This document shows positions 1 through 6,285 of a stretch of 8,108 nucleotides of DNA, one piece after another. The first letter of the stretch is position 1. Each line of letters opens with the position of its first letter. The notes under the pieces are model-generated. The model saw only the letters and a list, made by a program, of their open reading frames with translations, had not been told where the DNA came from and did no database searches. The DNA is from Actinomycetes bacterium (lineage in GTDB: Bacteria; Actinomycetota; Actinomycetes; Actinomycetales; Cellulomonadaceae), in assembly GCA_023425905.1 (NCBI GenBank), contig JAFABT010000344.1, forward strand, positions 1-8,108, written 5' to 3'. A program made the position numbers and the translations under genes.

Positions 1-491
1 CCGCCGTTGGCGGAAGCACGCTGCTGAGCATTCAGCCCGGCTGGATCGACGAGCTGATGGCGCAGCTTGACAGCGCGCTCGTGGAGCTCAGCGCAACGCC
101 GACGCCGACTCCGACCCCGACGCCGACTCCGACGCCGACTCCGACGCCGACGCCGACTCCGACGCCGACGCCGACGCCGACCGTCCCGGTCGGAGCCTGC
201 TCCGCGACCCTCACGGTGGCGAACAGCTGGCCCGGTGGCTTCCAGGGCAACGTGACGGTCACGGCTGGCTCTGCCGCGATCAGCAGCTGGAAGACGGCGT
301 TCTCGCTGCCGTCCGGCGCCTCGATCGGTAACGGCTGGTCCGGCACGTTCAGCGGCAGCGGCTCCGCCGTCACCGTGTCGAACGCGGCCTGGAACGGCGC
401 CCTCGGTGCAGGCCAGTCGACGAGCTACGGCTTCATCGGCAACGGCACGGCACCCTCCGGCACGACGACCGTGAGCTGCTCCGTGAGCTGA
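1..491 (+). CDS. C-terminal part of a secreted carbohydrate-active protein with Pro-Thr linker and CBM2
   Basis: The reading frame is already open at the window edge (first full codon at 3) and ends at TGA 489-491, giving 162 visible residues of a longer protein. Residues 1-31 are the end of an upstream domain I cannot identify, closing in a probable amphipathic helix with WIDELMAQLDSALVEL. Residues 32-60 are an uninterrupted Thr-Pro linker. Residues about 65-162 match a family 2 carbohydrate-binding module: a Cys pair near the two ends (C66 and C159, expected disulfide), surface tryptophans W76, W112 and W130 at the places of the three cellulose-binding aromatics of CBM2a, core W96, and the typical SAVTVSNAAWNG strand. 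CBM2 modules anchor secreted cellulases, xylanases, esterases or LPMOs to cellulose or xylan. The catalytic domain and signal peptide lie outside the window, so the enzyme class is unknown. Confidence 0.93.
   Translation, partial: AVGGSTLLSIQPGWIDELMAQLDSALVELSATPTPTPTPTPTPTPTPTPTPTPTPTPTPTVPVGACSATLTVANSWPGGFQGNVTVTAGSAAISSWKTAFSLPSGASIGNGWSGTFSGSGSAVTVSNAAWNGALGAGQSTSYGFIGNGTAPSGTTTVSCSVS
96..182 (+). repeat. Pro-Thr microsatellite encoding the interdomain linker
   Basis: A run of alternating CCG and ACG/ACT/ACC codons encodes T(PT)14, 29 residues. The hexamer unit varies only at the third base of the Thr codon. It encodes the flexible, probably O-glycosylated linker between the catalytic part and the CBM2. 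Unit changes are in-frame, so linker length could vary between strains by slippage without breaking the gene. The complementary strand gives a spurious Gly-Val ORF. Confidence 0.95.
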
Positions 492-520
492 TCGTTCGAC
501 GCGCCACACCCGAAGACGCG

Positions 521-556
521 GTCGGCCCCGGTGAGCCTGAGCTCGCCGGGGCCGGT
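521..556. terminator. Long GC-rich hairpin, probably a bidirectional terminator
   Basis: Arms 523-536 and 541-554 pair over 14 bp with one G-U wobble (532/545) around a 4-base CTGA loop; two more wobble pairs extend it to 521/556. It starts 30 bases after the CBM2 gene stop and, on the other strand, 12 bases after the 3' end of tRNA-Gly. No T-tract follows on either side, which is common for actinobacterial terminators. Its position between two convergent genes supports a role in ending both transcripts. Confidence 0.75.
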
Positions 557-567
557 CGTCCGTTCGG

Positions 568-638
568 AGCGGGTGACGAGAATCGAACTCGCGTAGCCAG
601 TTTGGAAGACTGGGGCTCTACCATTGAGCTACACCCGC
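568..638 (-). tRNA. tRNA-Gly, anticodon TCC
   Basis: Read on the minus strand, 71 bases fold as a full cloverleaf. The acceptor stem GCGGGTG pairs with CACCCGC. The D-stem is GCTC/GAGC with loop AATGGTA, and the anticodon stem CCAGT/ACTGG encloses loop CTTCCAA with anticodon TCC. The variable loop is CTAC, and the T-arm GCGAG-TTCGATT-CTCGT has one G-U pair. The discriminator base is T (U in RNA), as usual for bacterial tRNA-Gly. No 3' CCA is encoded, so it must be added after transcription. It decodes GGA and GGG. Confidence 0.97.
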
Positions 639-691
639 GTCGGTGACGGATCGCGCGTGACTGGTCACGTGCGCCGCGCCGAACAGGGCAT

Positions 692-697
692 AGCCTA
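692..697 (-). promoter_or_regulatory. Possible -10 element for tRNA-Gly
   Basis: On the minus strand this reads TAGGCT, fitting the actinobacterial TAnnnT -10 pattern, and lies in the 138-base gap between the divergent tRNA genes. It would give a leader of about 45 bases before the mature tRNA. No convincing -35 hexamer is visible, and the plus strand also carries TAGCCT at 691-696, so the assignment is weak. Confidence 0.25.
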
Positions 698-760
698 GCC
701 GGTCTGAGCACCGCGTCCTGCGCGGTCCGGTCGTCGGGGCCGCGTCCGTGGCCCGGTCGC

Positions 761-766
761 TAGACT
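761..766 (+). promoter_or_regulatory. Probable -10 element for tRNA-Pro
   Basis: TAGACT matches the actinobacterial -10 consensus and ends 10 bases before the mature tRNA-Pro 5' end, so transcription would begin only a few bases upstream of the tRNA. There is no clear -35 in the GC-rich stretch 17-18 bases upstream. The call rests on the hexamer and its position. Confidence 0.4.
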
Positions 767-776
767 GCGGCGCGCA

Positions 777-850
777 CGGGATGTGGCGCAGGTTGGTAGC
801 GCGTCCGCTTTGGGAGCGGAAGGTCGCGGGTTCGAATCCCGCCATCCCGA
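777..850 (+). tRNA. tRNA-Pro, anticodon TGG
   Basis: A complete 74-base cloverleaf. The acceptor CGGGATG pairs with CATCCCG, and the D-stem GCGC/GCGC encloses AGGTTGGTA. The anticodon stem TCCGC/GCGGA encloses TTTGGGA, giving anticodon TGG. The variable loop is AGGTC, and the T-arm GCGGG-TTCGAAT-CCCGC is perfect. The discriminator is A, and no 3' CCA is encoded. C1 at the acceptor end instead of the common G1 is typical of bacterial tRNA-Pro. It sits just upstream of tig. Confidence 0.97.
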
Positions 851-878
851 CAACTCTGCGTGTGGCGCACCCCGTGGT

Positions 879-909
879 TTGGCGCGTCCCGTGAGCCGTG
901 CCGTACCAT
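879..909 (+). promoter_or_regulatory. Weak candidate promoter for tig
   Basis: TACCAT at 904-909 fits the TAnnnT -10 pattern and TTGGCG at 879-884 is a partial -35, but the 19-base spacing is longer than ideal. Transcription from here would give a 5' leader of about 140 bases before the tig GTG. Nothing else in 851-1055 looks like a better promoter, and I found no coding signal there: the open frame from the tRNA into tig is just the lack of stops in GC-rich DNA. Confidence 0.3.
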
Positions 910-1055
910 CGTCAGGTTGCGCGCGCGTGCCTCGACGACCACGGACGGTGCGTGCGCGCCCCGGGACCCCGCGTGATCACACGTGCGGCCCGCGCCCGAG
1001 ACCTCGCGCCGGGACCTCCGCCGCGACCATCCGCCAGCAGTGGGAGACCATCGAA

Positions 1056-2393
1056 GTGAAGAGCGCCGTCGAGACCCTGGACTCAACCAAGGTCAAGCTG
1101 ACCGTCGAGGTGAGCCACGCCGAGCTCCAGCCGAGCATCGCGCACGCCTACGAGCACATCGGTGCGGAGATCCAGGTCCCCGGCTTCCGCAAGGGCAAGG
1201 TCCCGGCGCGCATCATCGACCAGCGCATCGGCCGGGGAGCCGTCCTCGAGCACGCGATCAACGAGGGACTGCCCGCGTTCTACCGCGACGCGATCGCTGA
1301 GAACGAGCTGCGTCCCATGGGCCAGCCTGAGGTCGAGGTCACGAAGGTCCCCGCCGAGGACGAGGCCGAGGGAGAGCTGCACTTCACCGCAGAGGTCGAG
1401 GTCCGCCCGGAGGTCTCCCTGCCCGAGCTCGGCTCGCTCACGCTCGCGGTGGACGGCGTCGAGGTGACGGACGCGGACGTCACCGAGCGGCTCGACGCGC
1501 TGCGCGAGCGCTTCGGCACGCTCGTCGGCGTCGACCGGCCGGCGGCCGAGGGCGACTTCGTCGTCGTCGACCTCACCGCGAAGATCGACGACGTCGAGGT
1601 CGACTCGGTCTCGCAGATCAGCTACCAGATCGGCTCGGGCAACATGCTCGAGGGTCTCGACGAGGCGCTCATGGGACTCTCCGCAGGCGAGTCGACGACG
1701 TTCGAGACCCAGCTCGCCGGTGGCGAGCACGCCGGGCAGACCGCGACGGTCGCCGTGACGGCGTCGACCGTGAAGACGCGTGAGCTCCCCGAGGCCGACG
1801 ACGACTTCGCCCAGCTCGCCTCGGAGTTCGACACCCTCGACGAGCTCGTCGCCGACCTGCGCGAGCAGGCCGGGCGCGGCAAGGTCTCGGGCCAGGCCGT
1901 CCAGGCGCGCGACCTGCTCATCGCGCGGCTCACGGCGGACGCCTTCGACGTCCCGCAGGGCGTCGTCCAGGCCGAGGTGCACCGTCACCTCGAGTCCGAG
2001 GGGCGTCTCGAGGACGACGCCCACCGCGCCGAGGTCGTCGAGGAGGCCACGACCGCGCTGCGCAACCAGATCGTCATGGACACCCTCGCCGAGAAGCTCG
2101 AGGTGAAGGTCTCCCAGAACGAGCTCCTCGAGTACCTCGTCCAGGCCTCGCGCCAGTACGGCATGGACCCGAACTCCTTCATCAAGGCGGTCGACGAGGG
2201 CGGTCAGATCCCGTCGATGGTTGCTGAGGTCGCGCGCTCCAAGGCCGTCGCCGTCGCTCTGCGCCAGGTCACCGTCACGGACCCGTCGGGCGCCGTCGTC
2301 GACCTCTCGGAGTTCATCGGCACGGACGCCGACGACGCCGCGGCCGAGGCGCTCGTCGAAGACCTCGAGGGCGCGGAGCCCACCGAGGACTGA
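1056..2393 (+). CDS. tig: Trigger factor, ribosome-associated chaperone and peptidyl-prolyl isomerase
   Basis: The product is 445 residues, close to the usual 430-470 for the family. It binds the ribosome at L23 beside the exit tunnel and shields nascent chains in the cytoplasm. Residues 1-115 are the ribosome-binding domain with the signature loop GFRKGKVP at 43-50. Residues about 150-245 are the FKBP-like domain (GDFVVVDLTAKIDD, then IGSGNMLEGLDEALMG). The rest is the helical chaperone domain, and the end is acidic (EDLEGAEPTED). I chose GTG 1056: it gives the expected N-terminus (MKSAVETLDSTKVKLTVEV) and has GGGAGA 8-9 bases upstream. The frame is open further upstream, but that reads through tRNA-Pro. 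The gene lies before clpP1P2 and clpX, an order seen in many bacteria, and is separated from clpP1 by a strong hairpin. Confidence 0.97.
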   Translation: MKSAVETLDSTKVKLTVEVSHAELQPSIAHAYEHIGAEIQVPGFRKGKVPARIIDQRIGRGAVLEHAINEGLPAFYRDAIAENELRPMGQPEVEVTKVPAEDEAEGELHFTAEVEVRPEVSLPELGSLTLAVDGVEVTDADVTERLDALRERFGTLVGVDRPAAEGDFVVVDLTAKIDDVEVDSVSQISYQIGSGNMLEGLDEALMGLSAGESTTFETQLAGGEHAGQTATVAVTASTVKTRELPEADDDFAQLASEFDTLDELVADLREQAGRGKVSGQAVQARDLLIARLTADAFDVPQGVVQAEVHRHLESEGRLEDDAHRAEVVEEATTALRNQIVMDTLAEKLEVKVSQNELLEYLVQASRQYGMDPNSFIKAVDEGGQIPSMVAEVARSKAVAVALRQVTVTDPSGAVVDLSEFIGTDADDAAAEALVEDLEGAEPTED

Positions 2394-2434
2394 ACCGACC
2401 CCGGGGCTCCCACCCCGCACCCTGGCACCACGCT

Positions 2435-2483
2435 GCGCCGTCAGCGAAAACGACCCCACGAGGGACGTTCTCGCTGGCGGCGT
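2435..2483. terminator. Long hairpin between tig and clpP1 (terminator or dispersed palindrome)
   Basis: Arms 2435-2456 and 2462-2483 pair at 20 of 22 positions, including G-U wobbles at 2435/2483 and 2441/2477. Mismatches are 2448/2470 and 2453/2465, and the loop is 5 bases (2457-2461). It begins 41 bases after the tig stop, a natural place for a Rho-independent terminator, though no T-tract follows. Its right arm lies directly under the candidate ClgR site and the -35 region of the presumed clpP1 promoter, so it may also affect regulation. The mosaic of A-rich and GC-rich pairs is unlike a simple GC terminator and could mark a repeat family. Confidence 0.7.
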
Positions 2484-2485
2484 CG
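2468..2485 (+). promoter_or_regulatory. Candidate ClgR operator upstream of clpP1
   Basis: TTCTCGCTGGCGGCGTCG fits the corynebacterial ClgR consensus WNNWCGCYNANRGCGWWS (recalled, not looked up) with two mismatches, keeping the CGC-5N-GCG core that is also the heart of the Streptomyces motif. It ends 3 bases before the TAGGGT -10 at 2489-2494, so it covers the -35 region, a place suited to an activator that replaces a poor -35. ClgR is the known activator of clpP1P2 in actinobacteria. The match could be partly incidental because the site lies within a hairpin arm. Confidence 0.5.
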
Positions 2486-2488
2486 CGT

Positions 2489-2494
2489 TAGGGT
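2489..2494 (+). promoter_or_regulatory. Probable -10 element of the clpP1P2 promoter
   Basis: TAGGGT is a common actinobacterial -10 hexamer. It lies 90 bases upstream of the clpP1 start, after the tig hairpin. The -35 position (2465-2471) has no good TTGACA-like hexamer, which fits an activator-dependent promoter. Transcription would start near 2501, leaving a leader of about 85 bases that contains the small palindrome TCCGTACGGA (2506-2515). Confidence 0.5.
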
Positions 2495-2570
2495 CACCAA
2501 GAACGTCCGTACGGATCGGTCGACGCCACGCAGCGACGGCACCACGCGGGCACCCACATGCTCAACCTGC

Positions 2571-2578
2571 AGAAGGAG
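2571..2578 (+). promoter_or_regulatory. Strong ribosome binding site that decides the clpP1 start
   Basis: AGAAGGAG is a near-perfect Shine-Dalgarno sequence 6 bases before GTG 2585. An in-frame ATG at 2558 lies upstream of it and would put this site inside the coding region, so the GTG is preferred. Confidence 0.85.
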
Positions 2579-2584
2579 TCCGCT

Positions 2585-3208
2585 GTGAACGACCAGCTTC
2601 CGGCGATCAACCGGGCGGACGGTCCGGGCCTGGGCCTCAACGACCACATCTACAACCGGCTGCTGCGCGAGCGCATCATCTGGCTCGGCTCCGAGGTGCG
2701 TGACGAGAACGCGAACGCCATCTGCGCGCAGATGATGCTTCTCGCCGCCGAGGACCCGGACAAGGACATCTTCCTCTACATCAACTCCCCGGGCGGCTCG
2801 ATCACCGCGGGCATGGCGATCTACGACACGATGCAGTACATCGAGCCGGACGTCGCGACGGTCGCGGTCGGCATGGCCGCCTCGATGGGGCAGTTCCTGC
2901 TCTCCTCGGGCACCAAGGGCAAGCGCTACGCGACCCCGCACTCCCGCGTGATGATGCACCAGCCCTCGGGCGGCATCGGCGGAACGGCGACGGACGTCCG
3001 GATCCACGCCGAGCTCATCATGCACATGAAGAAGGTCCTCGCCGAGCTCACCGCGGAGCAGACGGGCAAGTCGGTCGAGCAGATCCACCAGGACTCGGAC
3101 CGCGACCGGTGGTTCACGGCCGACGAGGCGCTCGAGTACGGCTTCGTCGACCACGTCGTGTCCCACTCCGCCGCCGTCGCCGGAGGGGGCGGCACGGCCT
3201 CCTCGTGA
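2585..3208 (+). CDS. clpP1: ATP-dependent Clp protease proteolytic subunit ClpP1
   Basis: The product is 207 residues and a member of the S14 serine peptidases. The catalytic triad is complete: Ser100 in GMAASMGQ, His125 in RVMMHQPSGG and Asp174 in DSDRDRWF. The YINSPGGSITAGMAIYDTMQ block that forms the oxyanion and substrate strand is present. In actinobacteria ClpP1 and ClpP2 form two stacked heptameric rings of different subunits that degrade polypeptides fed in by ClpX or ClpC1. The C-terminus ends in a short Gly-Ala-Ser tail after VDHVVSHS. The first residues before DHIYNRLL may be a propeptide removed during assembly, as in other ClpP proteins. The gene is followed 43 bases later by clpP2, almost certainly on the same transcript. 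Confidence 0.97.
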   Translation: MNDQLPAINRADGPGLGLNDHIYNRLLRERIIWLGSEVRDENANAICAQMMLLAAEDPDKDIFLYINSPGGSITAGMAIYDTMQYIEPDVATVAVGMAASMGQFLLSSGTKGKRYATPHSRVMMHQPSGGIGGTATDVRIHAELIMHMKKVLAELTAEQTGKSVEQIHQDSDRDRWFTADEALEYGFVDHVVSHSAAVAGGGGTASS

Positions 3209-3251
3209 GCGCCGCGCCCCCCATTTCAGACCTCGCTTCGAAGGAGCACCC

Positions 3252-3950
3252 GTGAGCAGCACCGAGTCGCAGTTCATCTCCGCCGCCCAGCGGCTGTCAG
3301 GCTTCGTCAACCGGCCGATGCCCTCCCCGTCGTCCCGTTACGTCATGCCGCAGTTCGAGGAGCGGACGGCCTACGGCTACAAGCGGCAGGACCCGTACAC
3401 GAAGCTCTTCGAGGACCGCATCATCTTCCTCGGTGTGCAGGTCGACGACACCTCGGCCGACGACGTCATGGCGCAGCTGCTCGTGCTCGAGAGCGCGGAC
3501 CCGGACCGTGACATCAACATCTACATCAACTCGCCCGGCGGCTCGTTCACGGCGATGACGGCGATCTACGACACGATGCAGTACATCAAGCCGCAGATCC
3601 AGACGGTGTGCCTGGGGCAGGCTGCCTCGGCCGCCGCCGTCCTGCTCGCAGCGGGCGCGCCCGGAAAGCGACTCGCGCTCCCCAACGCGCGCGTCCTCAT
3701 CCACCAGCCCGCGATCGAGGGCGGCTCGTACGCTCAGGCCTCGGACATCGAGATCCACGCGAACGAGCTCATCCGCATGCGGGAGTGGCTCGAGGAGACC
3801 CTCGCGGCCCACACCGGGCGGGACCTTGAGCTCGTGCGTCAGGACATCGAGCGGGACAAGATCCTCACGTCGGCCCAGGCCCTCGAGTACGGGATCGTCG
3901 ACCAGGTCATGGCATCGCGCAAGGCACCCGTCCTGCCCGCGAAGGACTGA
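3252..3950 (+). CDS. clpP2: ATP-dependent Clp protease proteolytic subunit ClpP2
   Basis: The product is 232 residues and the second S14 peptidase. The triad is Ser126 in LGQAASAAAVLL, His151 in RVLIHQPAIEGG and Asp202 in IERDKILT. The motifs RIIFLGVQVDD, VLESADPDRD and CLGQAASAAAVLLAAG are characteristic of the actinobacterial ClpP2 type and differ from those of its neighbour, so this is the paralogue and not a recent duplicate. The GTG start is supported by AAGGAG at 3241-3246, 5 bases upstream. This makes the N-terminus some 15-20 residues longer than the mycobacterial protein; an ATG at 3318 has no comparable ribosome binding site. The extra N-terminal segment is probably processed. It should form mixed ClpP1P2 rings with the product of the preceding gene. 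Confidence 0.97.
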   Translation: MSSTESQFISAAQRLSGFVNRPMPSPSSRYVMPQFEERTAYGYKRQDPYTKLFEDRIIFLGVQVDDTSADDVMAQLLVLESADPDRDINIYINSPGGSFTAMTAIYDTMQYIKPQIQTVCLGQAASAAAVLLAAGAPGKRLALPNARVLIHQPAIEGGSYAQASDIEIHANELIRMREWLEETLAAHTGRDLELVRQDIERDKILTSAQALEYGIVDQVMASRKAPVLPAKD

Positions 3951-3956
3951 TCGGGA

Positions 3957-3989
3957 CCCTGGCCCCGAGGCGTGACCCCGGGGCCAGGG
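3957..3989. terminator. Hairpin terminator after clpP2
   Basis: Arms 3957-3967 and 3979-3989 form 11 consecutive pairs (CCCTGGCCCCG with CGGGGCCAGGG). Inside, GG/CC (3969-3970 with 3976-3977) can close a CGTGA pentaloop. It begins 6 bases after the clpP2 stop. There is no T-tract. It probably ends most clpP1P2 transcripts and makes clpX largely dependent on its own promoter. Confidence 0.7.
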
Positions 3990-4002
3990 CGAACGAAGGT
4001 CG

Positions 4003-4039
4003 CACACTGACACGTGTCGCACCACGGTGTGTCAGAGTG
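4003..4039. promoter_or_regulatory. Operator-like inverted repeat upstream of clpX
   Basis: CACACTGACAC (4003-4013) and GTGTCAGAGTG (4029-4039) are inverted copies with one mismatch and a 15-base spacer. The left part also forms a perfect 10-base palindrome, GACACGTGTC (4009-4018), so GTGTC/GACAC half-sites occur three times in 25 bases. The element lies 57-94 bases upstream of the clpX ATG, where a promoter is expected after the clpP2 terminator. I see no good TAnnnT -10 beside it and no CGC-5N-GCG ClgR core. The layout suggests binding of a dimeric regulator, identity unknown; a transcript hairpin is the alternative. Confidence 0.45.
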
Positions 4040-4096
4040 GGATGCGAGACTGGACCCAGCCCGATCACCGGGCGGCAGCGCAACGAGGAGGCTTCG

Positions 4097-5376
<1,280 letters not shown>

Positions 5377-5380
<4 letters not shown>

Positions 5381-5685
5381 GCGACCTGACGCCGGACGCC
5401 GTCCCGGCCGAGCTGCTCGAGCTGCGCTCGACGATCGACAACGTCGACGCGGCGCTCGTCCACCTGCTGGCGGAGCGGTTCAAAGCGACGCAGCGCGTCG
5501 GCCACCTCAAGGCGGAGCGTGGGCTGCCGGCATCCGACCTCGCGCGCGAGGCGAGGCAGATCGCCCGGCTGCGGTCCTTGGCCGCGGAGTCGGGCCTCGA
5601 CCCCGTCTTCGCGGAGAAGTTCCTCGCCTTCATCGTCGACGAGGTCATCCGCCACCACGAGGAGATCGCCAGCACCGCTGGCTGA
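5377..5685 (+). CDS. Chorismate mutase, AroQ class (short, single-domain)
   Basis: The product is 102 residues of all-helical AroQ type, converting chorismate to prephenate for phenylalanine and tyrosine synthesis. Active-site residues follow the E. coli spacing: R17 (ELRSTID), R34 (LLAERF), K45 (VGHLKAERG), R57 and E58 (correspond to R11, R28, K39, R51 and E52). No prephenate dehydratase or dehydrogenase domain is fused. There is no signal peptide, so it should be cytoplasmic; short actinobacterial forms of this type often have low activity until bound to DAHP synthase, which I infer may apply here. The GTG start overlaps the clpX TGA in GTGA, with AGGAG at 5364-5368 inside clpX, so translation is probably coupled. 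Confidence 0.92.
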
Positions 5686-5690
5686 TGCGT

Positions 5691-5713
5691 GCTGCACCCG
5701 CCGCGGGTGCGGT
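5691..5713. terminator. Short hairpin after the chorismate mutase gene
   Basis: GCACCCG (5694-5700) pairs perfectly with CGGGTGC (5704-5710) around a CCG triloop. Three further pairs, two of them G-U, extend the stem outward to 5691/5713. It starts 6 bases after the stop codon, where a terminator of the clpX-chorismate mutase transcript would be expected. No T-tract follows. An in-frame GTG at 5689 for the next gene would lie at this stem, another reason to prefer the later start for that gene. Confidence 0.55.
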
Positions 5714-5748
5714 GCCGTCATGTCGTCCGTGTCACGAGAGGCTGCCCT

Positions 5749-6273
5749 GTGCCCCACCCCACGATCGAGCTGCGACCGCTCACCCGTGCCGACCTCGACC
5801 TCATCGAGGTGGCCCGACGATCGCGCGACGGCGCCGGTCCTCTGCAGTGGTTCGGGTTCCGGCCCACCGACCAGGACCGTGAGCGCTTTGCGGCCGACGG
5901 CTTGCTCGGCACAGAGTCCGGTGCGCTGGCGATCACAGAGACCGGCGAGCTCGTCGGGCGAGTCGACTGGTTCGCGAGTACGTGGGGGCCGTGGGCGACG
6001 TCGGCGTGCGCGACGATCGGGATCTGGGTGCACGCACGAGCGCGCGGCCGGGGCGTCGGCAAGGCGGCGCAGCGGGCGCTCGTCGACCACCTCTTCGACC
6101 ACACGCGATACGAGCGTGTGCAGGCGTTCACCGACGTGACGAACGCGGCGGAGCGACGTGCGCTCGAGGCGGTCGGCTTCGAGCTCGAGGGCGTCGTCCG
6201 CCGCGGGCAGTGGCGCGAGGGCGCGTGGCACGACCAGGCGCTCTACTCGATCCTGCGGCCGTCGTCCGACTGA
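5749..6273 (+). CDS. GNAT family N-acetyltransferase (RimJ/RimL-like)
   Basis: The product is 174 residues from GTG 5749, with a purine-rich GAGAGG about 8 bases upstream. The chain begins TIELRPLTRADLDLI, the usual opening strand and helix of this family. The acetyl-CoA loop is seen in RARGRGVGKAAQRALVDHLF, near residues 98-117, matching the R/Q-x-x-G-x-G/A motif. The C-terminal half has VTNAAERRALEAVGFELEG, then VRRGQWREGAWHDQALYSIL, the pattern of the RimJ/RimL-type acetyltransferases that modify protein N-termini or small molecules. The substrate cannot be told from sequence. GTG 5689 is a possible longer start with no ribosome binding site and lies at a hairpin. The gene converges on the ABC ATPase gene with only 6 bases between the stop codons. 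Confidence 0.88.
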   Translation: MPHPTIELRPLTRADLDLIEVARRSRDGAGPLQWFGFRPTDQDRERFAADGLLGTESGALAITETGELVGRVDWFASTWGPWATSACATIGIWVHARARGRGVGKAAQRALVDHLFDHTRYERVQAFTDVTNAAERRALEAVGFELEGVVRRGQWREGAWHDQALYSILRPSSD

Positions 6274-6285
6274 CCGGGGTCAGTC
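6268..6285. terminator. Palindrome holding both convergent stop codons
   Basis: GACTGACC (6268-6275) and GGTCAGTC (6278-6285) are perfect inverted copies separated by GG. The acetyltransferase TGA (6271-6273) is in the left arm and the ATPase TGA (6280-6282, minus) in the right arm. As RNA it could form a 7-bp stem with a CGGG loop on either strand. It is a weak candidate for a shared terminator; no T-tract is present. Confidence 0.45.

Noticed and set aside
96..182. CRISPR-like or regulatory tandem repeat
   Set aside because: The unit is 6 bases with no spacers and is fully explained as codons of a Pro-Thr linker.
32..373. Minus-strand ORF with a long Gly-Val repeat, resembling an elastin-like protein
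   Set aside because: It is the complement of the Pro-Thr microsatellite in the CBM2 protein linker and has no ribosome binding site or independent coding signal.
783..1055. A 91-residue N-terminal extension of trigger factor
   Set aside because: The open frame begins inside tRNA-Pro and reads through its T-arm and the leader. The residues are Arg/Pro/Gly-rich without similarity to any trigger factor part, whereas GTG 1056 has a ribosome binding site and gives the canonical N-terminus.
885..1055. Possible riboswitch or structured leader before tig
   Set aside because: The region is GC-rich with GCGCGC runs that pair loosely in many ways; I found no convincing conserved aptamer or terminator-antiterminator pair.
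1083..2459. Large minus-strand ORF of 458 codons opposite tig
   Set aside because: It mirrors the tig codon structure in GC-rich DNA (Arg, Leu, Asp, Val-rich) with no recognisable domain. The same applies to long minus-strand ORFs at 2441-3310, 3297-4025 and 3839-4933.
2558..2584. Alternative ATG start for clpP1 at 2558
   Set aside because: The strong AGAAGGAG lies downstream of this ATG and upstream of GTG 2585, so the later start is better supported.
5689..5748. Longer acetyltransferase starting at GTG 5689
   Set aside because: No ribosome binding site precedes it, it lies at the hairpin after the chorismate mutase gene, and the extra 20 residues (Arg/His/Val-rich) are outside the GNAT fold.
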